Assembly (NCBI GenBank): GCA_017398425.1
Contig: JAFQFZ010000053.1
Location: 1 to 42,406, forward strand
Source of the DNA: Clostridia bacterium
GTDB taxonomy: Bacteria > Bacillota > Clostridia > Oscillospirales > Acutalibacteraceae
DNA length: 42,406 bases
Direction: 5' to 3'
Below the pieces are notes generated by a model. The model was not told the DNA's origin. It worked only from the letters and a program-made list of their open reading frames with translations, and ran no database searches. Position numbers and translations under genes: made by a program. Shown here piece after piece: positions 7,652-13,745 of the stretch. Every line of letters starts with the position of its first letter. Position 1 is the first letter of the stretch.

Positions 7652-8212
7652 ATGAATTATGCAACCATCAAAAAGAACGACATCGCCAACGGTGTCGGTG
7701 TGCGCGTATCGCTGTTTGTGAGCGGCTGTCGCCATCATTGCAAAAACTGCTTCAACCGCGAAGCGTGGGATTTTGCCTACGGTGCACCGTACACGCAGGA
7801 GATCGAAGAGGAGATCCTGACAGCGCTTGATCATTCTTATGTGGCCGGTCTGTCGCTTCTCGGCGGTGAGCCGTTCGAACCCGAAAATCAGGAAACACTT
7901 CTCGGATTGCTTCGGGCGTTTAGGGCACGTTTTCCCGATAAGACGGTCTGGTGCTACACGGGCTTTTGCTTTGAAGACCTCCTTGGGGGGAAAGTAGGCG
8001 ATCCTGCGGTGGCGCGTGCGATGCTTGAGCACATCGACGTGCTGGTGGACGGCAAATTTGTGGAGGAGCTCAAGGATCTGTCGTTGATGTTCCGCGGCTC
8101 GTCCAATCAAAACATCATTGACGTTCCGCGCTCGCTTGCGTGCGGTGAAACGGTGTTGCTGGCGGGTGTGTGGAAACGGTCGATGGGAAGCGGAAATATC
8201 GAGGAGGCATAA
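7652..8212 (+). CDS. nrdG: Anaerobic ribonucleotide reductase activating protein (radical SAM)
   Basis: This 186-residue protein installs the glycyl radical on NrdD. The radical-SAM cluster motif is CRHHCKNC (Cys26, Cys30, Cys33 from the chosen start), in the CxxxCxxC spacing typical of activases. GGEPF, the SAM-binding loop, follows at about residue 71. I use the ATG at 7652 (MNYATIKK), which has AAGGGA upstream and matches family starts; a longer frame from 7586 runs through the intercistronic hairpin. It lies 69 bases after nrdD and 3 bases before dut, so all three form one operon. Confidence 0.95.
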   Translation: MNYATIKKNDIANGVGVRVSLFVSGCRHHCKNCFNREAWDFAYGAPYTQEIEEEILTALDHSYVAGLSLLGGEPFEPENQETLLGLLRAFRARFPDKTVWCYTGFCFEDLLGGKVGDPAVARAMLEHIDVLVDGKFVEELKDLSLMFRGSSNQNIIDVPRSLACGETVLLAGVWKRSMGSGNIEEA

Positions 8213-8215
8213 ACC

Positions 8216-8659
8216 ATGAAACAAACGGTTCGTATCAAGAAATTGAATGAAAACGCCATTCTGCCGACCTATGGATCGCCGTATGCGGCAGGAGCGGATC
8301 TGTACGCACTGGTTGAGGAGGCGATCACGGTTGCGCCGCACGAAACGGTGTTCGTGCATACGGGACTTTCCATGGAGATCCCCGAAGGCTTTGCCGGTCT
8401 CATCTACGCCCGAAGCGGCATCGCTTGCAAACGCGGTTTGGCACCGGCGAATAAAGTCGGCGTGGTCGACAGTGATTATCGCGGTGAGGTGATGGTGGCG
8501 CTCCATAACCATTCCGAGATCCCCCAAACGGTGGAAAACGGAGAACGCATCGCCCAATTGGTCATCACACCGTATCTCACCGCCGATTTTATCGAGGCGG
8601 AGACGCTTGACGATACCGAGCGCGGCGAGGGCGGCTTTGGCTCGACCGGTCGCAAATAA
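8216..8659 (+). CDS. dut: Deoxyuridine 5'-triphosphate nucleotidohydrolase (dUTPase)
   Basis: This 147-residue enzyme hydrolyses dUTP to dUMP, keeping uracil out of DNA and supplying dUMP for dTMP synthesis. The trimeric dUTPase motifs are present in order: AAGADLYA (motif 1, about 22-29), YARSG (motif 2, about 64-68), VGVVDSDYRGE (motif 3, about 80-90), NGERIAQLV (motif 4) and the C-terminal P-loop-like GEGGFGSTG (motif 5). GGAGG lies before the ATG at the end of nrdG. It makes sense as a third gene of the dNTP operon. A strong terminator follows. Confidence 0.96.
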   Translation: MKQTVRIKKLNENAILPTYGSPYAAGADLYALVEEAITVAPHETVFVHTGLSMEIPEGFAGLIYARSGIACKRGLAPANKVGVVDSDYRGEVMVALHNHSEIPQTVENGERIAQLVITPYLTADFIEAETLDDTERGEGGFGSTGRK

Positions 8660-8673
8660 GGATATATTAAAGA

Positions 8674-8709
8674 AAAAAGACTGTCAGTTCAAAGGCTGAC
8701 AGTCTTTTT
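8674..8709. terminator. Bidirectional terminator between dut and the ABC exporter
   Basis: A 14-bp stem (8674-8687 with 8696-8709) has A-runs on one side and T-runs on the other. It ends dut on the plus strand and the exporter operon on the minus strand. Confidence 0.9.
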
Positions 8710-8721
8710 GTATGTATAGGA

Positions 8722-9456
8722 TTATTGATTCTTGTACGCGTCACACACGTCTTGGCACGGGCCGATCATGCGCAGTTTGCCTTTTTCAAGCCACGCACAA
8801 TGCTTGCAAAGACGCTCGATCTGCTCGATGGAGTGGGAGACGATGATGACGGTGGTATCGTCGTTGATCATGGCGTTGATGCGATCCTCACACTTTTGCT
8901 GGAAGCGGAAGTCGCCAACCGCCAGGATCTCGTCAACGATGAGGATATCGGGCTTTGTGATGGTTGCGATGGCAAAGCCGATGCGCGCTACCATGCCCGA
9001 AGAATAGTTCTTCATCGGGGTGTCGAGGAAGTCCTGCATTTCCGAAAAGTCGACGATATCTTGGAATTTCTCGTCCATGAACTTCTTGGAGTAGCCGAGC
9101 ACCGAACCGTTGAGGTAGATGTTCTCACGCGCGGTGAGATCGAGATCGAAACCCGCACCCAGTTCGATCAACGGCGCGATGGTACCGGCCGTTTCCACGG
9201 TGCCCTTGGTGGGGGTGAGGATGCCCGAGATAACTTTCAGCATCGTACTCTTGCCGCTGCCGTTGAGTCCCAAGATGCCGAAAACATCCCCTTTGGGAAT
9301 GTCGATGCTCACGTCGTTGAGCGCGACGAAATCTTCGTACAGGAGCTTACGGGTGACAAACCGCAGAAAATATTCTTTGATGCTGTCGACCTTTTCCTTG
9401 CTCATGTTGAAGTGCATTTCGATGTTTTTGAGCTCTACTGCATTGTTCGGATTCAT
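8722..9456 (-). CDS. Polysaccharide/teichoic acid ABC exporter, ATP-binding subunit
   Basis: This 244-residue ATPase has Walker A GLNGSGKST (about 63-71), the signature YSSGM (about 151), Walker B ILIVDE and the switch motif VSHS. Overall it matches the TagH/RfbE/KpsT group, which powers export of lipid-linked polysaccharides. It lacks the C-terminal carbohydrate-binding domain of Wzt-type ATPases, so substrate recognition is probably not by glycan end. AAAGGAGGTGA spans the permease stop codon, so translation is coupled. Teichoic acid and capsule export are equally possible from sequence. Confidence 0.9.
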   Translation of the reverse strand: MNPNNAVELKNIEMHFNMSKEKVDSIKEYFLRFVTRKLLYEDFVALNDVSIDIPKGDVFGILGLNGSGKSTMLKVISGILTPTKGTVETAGTIAPLIELGAGFDLDLTARENIYLNGSVLGYSKKFMDEKFQDIVDFSEMQDFLDTPMKNYSSGMVARIGFAIATITKPDILIVDEILAVGDFRFQQKCEDRINAMINDDTTVIIVSHSIEQIERLCKHCAWLEKGKLRMIGPCQDVCDAYKNQ

Positions 9457-9471
9457 GGTTTGTCACCTCCT

Positions 9472-10320
9472 TTAAATGTGCAGGATGAATTTCTTTTGGG
9501 CTTTGGAGAAAATGAGGCAACCGAGCAACAGCGTAACAGCGGCGATGCCGAAGCAGATCAGGTTGTCAGCAAGCGTCGGCATCGTATAGTAGACGGCGGC
9601 CTGTTCGGCGGTTTCCTCCACCATCACGTTGCCGAGCATCATCACGTTGCGGAAGTAGGCGACGAAATAGTACAGCGGATTACACATCACGATGGTGCGC
9701 AACACGTCGTTGCTTTGGATGAGGCTCATCGGATAGATGATGGGAGTCAAATACATCCACACGGTCAACAGCACGCCGTACAGATGTTGGATGTCGCGGA
9801 AATACACCGTCAAAGCGCTGAGGATCAAACTGAAACCGACACAGAACACAAAGGTGTAAAAGATCGGCACGGGGGCCAGAAGCATCGCCCAGGTGGGGGT
9901 AACGCCGTCGATCAGCATGACGGCCACCACGGCGATCAGGCTGAACGCCATATTGATCAGCGCGAACAGACATTTTTCCAAGGGGAAAATGTATTTCGGT
10001 AAATACACTTTTTTGATGAGAGAGGCACCGCCGAGGACGGAGGTCATCGACATGCTGGTGGCTTCCGAGAAGAAATTCCAAATCGTCGCGCCGACGAGAT
10101 AGTAAGCGGCAAAGTGCTCCACCTGCACCTTCAGCAGGATCCCGAACACCTGCGAGATGACCAGCATCGTCAGCAACGGGTTCAGCACGCTCCACAACAC
10201 ACCGAGAATGGAACGACGATATTTGATCTTGAAATCTCTGGACACCAGATTGAACAGCAACGGCGAGAACATTTTGGCATCCAGGATAAACTTTTTGAAT
10301 CCTTTGACGTTTTGGTTCAT
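9472..10320 (-). CDS. Polysaccharide ABC exporter, permease subunit (ABC-2 type)
   Basis: This 282-residue membrane protein has six hydrophobic segments and the ABC-2 permease start FKIKYRRSILGVLWSVLNPL (about 39-58), typical of TagG/RfbA/Wzm. It forms the channel moved by the ATPase encoded 15 bases downstream. The ATG at 10320 is preceded by GAAAGAAGGG eight bases upstream; an in-frame extension to 10428 would overlap the glycosyltransferase gene and lacks family sequence. The three genes 12092-8722 run in the same direction with short gaps and form one export/assembly operon. Confidence 0.92.
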   Translation of the reverse strand: MNQNVKGFKKFILDAKMFSPLLFNLVSRDFKIKYRRSILGVLWSVLNPLLTMLVISQVFGILLKVQVEHFAAYYLVGATIWNFFSEATSMSMTSVLGGASLIKKVYLPKYIFPLEKCLFALINMAFSLIAVVAVMLIDGVTPTWAMLLAPVPIFYTFVFCVGFSLILSALTVYFRDIQHLYGVLLTVWMYLTPIIYPMSLIQSNDVLRTIVMCNPLYYFVAYFRNVMMLGNVMVEETAEQAAVYYTMPTLADNLICFGIAAVTLLLGCLIFSKAQKKFILHI

Positions 10321-10346
10321 CGGACAGCCCTTCTTTCTTCGGGAGT

Positions 10347-12092
10347 TTACTTTAAGCGAAAATCCGTGTGAGCGGGGGAAAGGTTCGGGTTGAAATAGGG
10401 ATCGCCCTTCTCGAGCGTGTCGTGCCACAGCGTGCGAAAATGACGCGCCTCTTCGGCGGTCGGGCGCTCCTTTTTGTCAACGTGGTGATACAGCGCGGCA
10501 AAGGGCGTGAACACGTTAAGAAATCCCTCTCTTTGCAGTTGCAGGCAACGGTCGACACCGCCGAGTATCGTACCGAGAGTCGGGTCGAGTTCTTTGAATA
10601 ACGCGGTTTTCGTCATCATACAAGCCGCCGAAACGGCGCTGACGTTTTGCGCGTAACACAGACGACCGGCGTAGCCTTGCTCTGCGGCATCCAGACCGTG
10701 ATGCGCCGATGCACAAAGGCGATCTTTTCCGATGCCGATCAAAATGCCGGCGTGTGCGACGGTGCGGTCGGGGTAGAGGAGCTTCGCTCCGACAGCTCCG
10801 ACGTCCGTGCGCACGGCGTACATCAACAGTTCCTCGACCCAATCGGGCGTGATCACTTCGGTTTGCGCGCTCAGCAACACAAGATAGTCGCCGCCTGCGT
10901 CGCACACGCCGTCGACTGTGCGGACACGATCGATCGCGGTCAGCCGTTCGCGCATCGTGTCGCTGAGTGTCGAAGACGGCGGTATCAGCAGTTCGTAACG
11001 GTCATAGGACGTTTTTTGAGTAACGGAAGCAACACAACGGAAAAGTGCCTCCTCGTTTGTGATGCTGTGCATTACGATCGACACGAGCGGCTTTTCCGGG
11101 AGGGAATACCGCACACGGTAGTGTGCCGAGGAGGCGGTGGCGCGTTCCACGGTGCAGGCTTGTCCGGTGGTGCGTTCGATGCTGTCACGCACCGCGCGCA
11201 TACCCGCGTCCAGAACGTACGGCTTGGAGTTTAAGTCCGAGGCTACCGACGCGCCGTGAGATCGCCAAAAGTACAAGACCTTGGGAACGTGATGAATATG
11301 CTTCGCTTTCTCACTCAAGCGCAGGATCATGTCGTGATCCTGGCTGCCGTCGAAGTCGCTTCGGAAGCCGCCGACTTCGTCGAGAAGCGTTCGTGAAAAC
11401 GAGGTAAAATGACAAATGTAATTGTTGGCACGCAGATTGTCCGGTGCAAAATCCGGTTTATGGTGGTACGCAAGCACGGTGAGCGGACCGTGCTTTGTAA
11501 AGGTCGCTTCGTCGGTGTACACCAGATCGGCGTTGTGCCGACAAATCGCCGTCATTGTTTCAAACAACGCCGACGGATGCAACAAATCGTCGTGGTCGAA
11601 CAGGCAGATAAAATCGCCCGTCGCCATGGCGATACAAGCGTTGGTGTTTTCGGAGATGCCGCCGTTCTCGCTCAACTTTTGATAGACGATGCGCGCATCC
11701 GATCGCGCCAGCTCCCGGCAGCGTGCTCCGACATCGCTGTGTGTGTCGTCGCTGCCGTCTGCGAGGCAAAGCTCCCAGTGCGGATACGTCTGTGCCTGTA
11801 CCGACGCGATCATATCCTCGAGAAACGAAAGCGGTGTATTGAAGAGCGGCACGAGGATGCTGAAGGTGACGGCTTTTGGAAAAACGGTCGTCCGTTGCCG
11901 AGCGACCTCGGCAGACGAAAGGTGGCAGGCGCGCTCAATGCCGCCGAACATCACCTTACGACCGACGGATTTCAGAAAATTCCAAGGAGCGACCCGACAG
12001 GCGGATCGTACCGCTTTGTTCCATTTGGAGGGAGACGGGGGTGTGAGGGTGTCTCGTGTGTCGTTCACGGTGCCGTGTTCGGTTTCGGACAT
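10347..12092 (-). CDS. Two-domain GT2-family glycosyltransferase
   Basis: This 581-residue protein has an N-terminal basic linker, then a GT2 domain (about residues 75-300) with FSILVPLFNTP, LADGSDD and the metal-binding FDHDDLLHP. A second GT2-like domain (about 335-570) follows. There the usual metal block (LLNDDTEVITPDW in relatives) reads LLSAQTEVITPDW, so the acidic pair is lost and the domain may bind but not transfer sugar. Large two-domain GT2 proteins of this kind assemble secreted polysaccharides. The exporter genes directly downstream support that. I use the ATG at 12092, with AAAGGG upstream; a TTG seven codons earlier has no ribosome site. Confidence 0.88.
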   Translation of the reverse strand: MSETEHGTVNDTRDTLTPPSPSKWNKAVRSACRVAPWNFLKSVGRKVMFGGIERACHLSSAEVARQRTTVFPKAVTFSILVPLFNTPLSFLEDMIASVQAQTYPHWELCLADGSDDTHSDVGARCRELARSDARIVYQKLSENGGISENTNACIAMATGDFICLFDHDDLLHPSALFETMTAICRHNADLVYTDEATFTKHGPLTVLAYHHKPDFAPDNLRANNYICHFTSFSRTLLDEVGGFRSDFDGSQDHDMILRLSEKAKHIHHVPKVLYFWRSHGASVASDLNSKPYVLDAGMRAVRDSIERTTGQACTVERATASSAHYRVRYSLPEKPLVSIVMHSITNEEALFRCVASVTQKTSYDRYELLIPPSSTLSDTMRERLTAIDRVRTVDGVCDAGGDYLVLLSAQTEVITPDWVEELLMYAVRTDVGAVGAKLLYPDRTVAHAGILIGIGKDRLCASAHHGLDAAEQGYAGRLCYAQNVSAVSAACMMTKTALFKELDPTLGTILGGVDRCLQLQREGFLNVFTPFAALYHHVDKKERPTAEEARHFRTLWHDTLEKGDPYFNPNLSPAHTDFRLK

Positions 12093-12151
12093 ACGGTCGA
12101 TCACCCTTTCCAAAAGACGGTTGTCTGCGATAATCGTCTTATTATTCTACA

Positions 12152-12187
12152 ATTATACAGTTTACCATATTTTGCGGTGTTCGTCAA
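12152..12187 (-). promoter_or_regulatory. Candidate promoter of the glycosyltransferase-exporter operon
   Basis: On the minus strand TTGACG (12182-12187) is 17 bases from TAAACT (12159-12164). A perfect TATAAT (12152-12157) lies just further on but has no good -35. The -35 abuts the T-run of the RNA terminator at 12189-12226. The first 18 bases strongly resemble the promoter upstream of the DUF1292 gene. Confidence 0.5.
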
Positions 12188-12188
12188 T

Positions 12189-12226
12189 GAAAAATAAACG
12201 AGGGAACACGGTACCGTGTTCCCTCG
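12189..12226 (-). terminator. Terminator of the structured RNA
   Basis: A 28-base perfect palindrome (12199-12226, 14 bp per arm) is followed on the minus strand by TTTATTTTTC. It ends a transcript running leftwards. Confidence 0.88.
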
Positions 12227-12372
12227 TGACGGTAATAATCAGCCCCACATAGCCGTATGCTGCCGGAATAACCTGCTATTAGTAAAGCAGGTGGGTGCTC
12301 GCCCAACGGTTTCACGCTCCCTTCGTCCCGAAAAAACGGGGAGGTCTGCAATCCGTCGTCGGAGTCAAGCTC
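12200..12372 (-). ncRNA. Structured noncoding RNA, class unassigned (6S or raiA-type considered)
   Basis: A TATAAT on the minus strand (12378-12383) and the strong terminator at 12189-12226 define a transcript of about 170-180 nt with no open frame. Helices I can pair include: GGAG-CTTGA-CTCC at the 5' end; a closing helix GACGG with CCGTC; CAG-a-CCTC with GGGGCTG; and hairpins CCCG-TTTTTT-CGGG, TGGG-CGAGCA-CCCA, ACCTGCT...AGCAGGT and GCATA-CGGC-TATG(T). The length fits 6S RNA, but several side hairpins are less like its simple rod; a raiA-type RNA is another option. The -35 is weak, so the 5' end is approximate. Confidence 0.6.
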
Positions 12373-12437
12373 CCGAAATTATACTGTAATAGGGTTATAA
12401 GACAGCGGTCCGCGCACTACGCAGGGGAAAAGACGTC
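12373..12437. promoter_or_regulatory. Promoter region of the structured RNA
   Basis: The minus strand carries a perfect TATAAT (complement of 12378-12383). The best -35 candidate is a poor CTGTCT about 16 bases upstream. The remainder, up to the DUF1292 stop at 12438, is GC-rich and has no clear terminator, so some RNA may come from read-through. Confidence 0.5.
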
Positions 12438-12752
12438 TCAGCCGTCCAGATGATCGATCTCGTAATACTCCGACAGGCGTTCTTCAAACACCGCGGCCAC
12501 ATCCTCAAATTCGTCGTCATCTTCGATCGTGACCAGCACTTCGCCGTCATCCTCTTCTTCGACGCGCATGATCACCAATTCACCCGAAGCGTCGACCATT
12601 TCCTCAGGGGTGTCGAAAATCGGCATCAGCGCCACGTAACGTGCCGTGTCGGTCTCGATGCCGTCCAGGATCTCAAATTCCTGCTCGTGACCGTCTTCGT
12701 CCATCAAGGTGACGGTGTCGTTGTCCAACGGTTCAAACAATTCTTCGCTCAT
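12438..12752 (-). CDS. DUF1292-family small acidic protein
   Basis: This 104-residue, very acidic protein has the DUF1292 layout: VTLMDEDGHEQEFEILDGI near the start, then a mid block YVALMPIFDTPEEM and an acidic end EEEDDGEVLVTIEDDDEF. The family is common in Bacillota and its biochemical function is unknown. The ATG at 12752 has GGAG ten bases upstream; an in-frame extension to 12809 is unlikely. In many Clostridia this gene sits beside ruvX/yqgF; here it stands alone between two noncoding RNA units, with its own consensus promoter. Confidence 0.88.
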   Translation of the reverse strand: MSEELFEPLDNDTVTLMDEDGHEQEFEILDGIETDTARYVALMPIFDTPEEMVDASGELVIMRVEEEDDGEVLVTIEDDDEFEDVAAVFEERLSEYYEIDHLDG

Positions 12753-12845
12753 AGTGTATGCACTCCGTTTCCGTATATTCCTTTTTGTGTGAAAAAGGGA
12801 AGATTTCATAAGAAAAAGGGCGTTTTTCAGTCGCCCGCTTCTTTT

Positions 12846-12874
12846 ATTGTATCGCGTTTTTCGGGGTTCGTCAA
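12846..12874 (-). promoter_or_regulatory. SigA-type promoter of the DUF1292 gene
   Basis: On the minus strand TTGACG (12869-12874) lies 17 bases from TACAAT (12846-12851). A small GGGCG...CGCCC hairpin follows in the leader (about 12819-12835). Confidence 0.8.
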
Positions 12875-12942
12875 TAGAAAATCGTCAAAAAGTGCAATTA
12901 TTTAAAATATCTATAAATTTTAAACTTTTTTAAAAAAATGTG

Positions 12943-12971
12943 TTGACATTCACGAAAAGGTGTGCTATAGT
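12943..12971 (+). promoter_or_regulatory. Promoter of the large RNA unit
   Basis: A perfect TTGACA (12943-12948), a 17-base spacer and TATAGT (12966-12971) lie just after an AT-rich stretch (12895-12940) that could act as an UP element. This is one of the strongest promoters in the window. Transcription should start near 12978. Confidence 0.9.
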
Positions 12972-13053
12972 AAAGATGACGAAAGGGAGAGGCCACAAAG
13001 AGATCCGAAAAACGGATCGGCACAGAGCCCGAAGACCTTTCGATTCTCTCGAA

Positions 13054-13075
13054 AGAGGTGAGTCCCGTGGCGTAG
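13054..13075 (+). repeat. Start-stop module 1
   Basis: AGAGGTGA, then AGTCCC, then GTG GCG TAG (13067-13075). It follows directly on the 3' arm of the 13037-13055 hairpin. If translated it would give a two-residue peptide. Confidence 0.6.
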
Positions 13076-13088
13076 GTTAGCCAAGGAC

Positions 13089-13125
13089 AGTCAACCCGGT
13101 AGCCACAGTGAAGGAGCTGTTGACT
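13089..13125 (+). other. Hairpin holding a ribosome site in its loop
   Basis: AGTCAAC (13089-13095) pairs with GTTGACT (13119-13125). The 23-base loop ends in AAGGAG (13111-13116), and an ATG (13126) follows the stem directly, so the stem lies between ribosome site and start codon. Confidence 0.6.
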
Positions 13126-13164
13126 ATGAAAAAGAGAATGTGGTTCTACGCTAAAGAAAATTAG
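13126..13164 (+). CDS. Possible 12-codon leader-like reading frame in the large RNA
   Basis: The ATG at 13126 has AAGGAG nine bases upstream and opens a frame reading MKKRMWFYAKEN before TAG. It is basic with an aromatic centre, and no family can be assigned at this length. It is the longest of the well-initiated frames in the RNA. The 5' hairpin that holds its ribosome site suggests controlled translation, as in leader peptides, but nothing downstream looks like an attenuated gene. It may be a chance frame. Confidence 0.3.
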   Translation: MKKRMWFYAKEN

Positions 13165-13166
13165 AG

Positions 13167-13189
13167 AAAGGATGAGTCCCGTGTACTAG
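13167..13189 (+). repeat. Start-stop module 2
   Basis: AAAGGA, then TGAGTCCC, then GTG TAC TAG (13181-13189). It shares GAGTCCCGTG with module 1 and TG-TAC-TAG with module 5. Confidence 0.6.
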
Positions 13190-13203
13190 TCAGTCGCTCA
13201 GGA

Positions 13204-13216
13204 TGAGAGGATCTCA
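13204..13216 (+). other. AGGAT-loop hairpin
   Basis: A 4-bp stem TGAG/CTCA has the five-base loop AGGAT. It is short on its own, but similar loops recur in the same RNA. Confidence 0.35.
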
Positions 13217-13255
13217 GTAAAGACCATTTTCGGTAACCCCACTCGACAATGAGAT

Positions 13256-13271
13256 TTGCGAAGGATCGCAA
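13256..13271 (+). other. AAGGAT-loop hairpin
   Basis: A perfect 5-bp stem TTGCG/CGCAA presents the six-base loop AAGGAT. Confidence 0.55.
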
Positions 13272-13365
13272 CCGTGTCAATCCTATCATGGAAAACGAGG
13301 CCACCGCAAGACGGCCGGAGACATCCCATCATATAGATCCAACTGAATAGTAAGTGTCAAACCCG

Positions 13366-13386
13366 GTAACGAAAAGGGATCGTTAC
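13366..13386 (+). other. AAAAGGGAT-loop hairpin
   Basis: A perfect 6-bp stem GTAACG/CGTTAC presents the nine-base loop AAAAGGGAT. Confidence 0.6.
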
Positions 13387-13405
13387 AAAACCGAAATTCC
13401 AACGA

Positions 13406-13432
13406 AAAGGATTGTTTCCGATGAACGGTTAA
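13406..13432 (+). repeat. Start-stop module 3
   Basis: AAAGGA, then TTGTTTCCG, then ATG AAC GGT TAA (13421-13432). It may be closed by a helix of AAACCG (13388-13393) with CGGTTTAA-side bases at 13426-13431. Confidence 0.6.
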
Positions 13433-13456
13433 ACGTGTCAATCGCCCAAATTAACG

Positions 13457-13484
13457 AAAGGAAATGACTCCGATGGACAGATGA
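13457..13484 (+). repeat. Start-stop module 4
   Basis: AAAGGA, then AATGACTCCG, then ATG GAC AGA TGA (13473-13484). AACG before it and CGTT just after could pair around it. Confidence 0.6.
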
Positions 13485-13502
13485 CGTTCACAGCTTGACA
13501 AA

Positions 13503-13534
13503 TACGTATGAAAGAAGAGGATCGCTTTCACGTA
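13503..13534 (+). other. AAGAGGATCG-loop hairpin
   Basis: TACG-ta-TGAAAG pairs with CTTTCA-CGTA (10 bp with a two-base bulge) and presents the loop AAGAGGATCG (13515-13524). This is the longest stem inside the RNA. Confidence 0.65.
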
Positions 13535-13620
13535 ATTACATGATGTCAGACAAACTGCCAACCTTGCTGATTTGAAAAATGCATCTTCTACCATGTCAAG
13601 TAAAGCGAATATCATTCAAA

Positions 13621-13642
13621 AGGAAGGATTCCGATGTACTAG
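13621..13642 (+). repeat. Start-stop module 5
   Basis: AGGAAGGA, then TTCCG, then ATG TAC TAG (13634-13642). The coding part matches module 2 codon for codon after the start. Confidence 0.6.
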
Positions 13643-13668
13643 GGTAGATTAAAAAAGGGAATACCGAT

Positions 13669-13689
13669 CGGAAGGAGAACTTGATTCCG
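13669..13689 (+). other. GGAGAAC-loop hairpin
   Basis: A 5-bp stem CGGAA/TTCCG presents the loop GGAGAACTTGA. The TTCCG that follows other ribosome-like sites as part of the module is here the 3' arm of the stem. Confidence 0.45.
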
Positions 13690-13706
13690 CATCAAAAAAT
13701 CTGTAG

Positions 13707-13745
13707 AAAGAGAGGTACGGTCCGGTGGAGCCGAACAAGCATTAA
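13707..13745 (+). repeat. Start-stop module 6
   Basis: AAAGAGAGG, then TACGGTCCG, then GTG GAG CCG AAC AAG CAT TAA (13725-13745). This is the longest coding part of the series (six codons) and lies next to the terminator. Confidence 0.5.

Noticed and set aside
13163..13200. Hammerhead ribozyme core, because GATGAGTCCCGTG resembles the hammerhead CTGATGAGTCCGTG.
   Set aside because: The essential CTGANGA is not present and no stems I/III could be paired; the similarity comes from the ribosome-site module.
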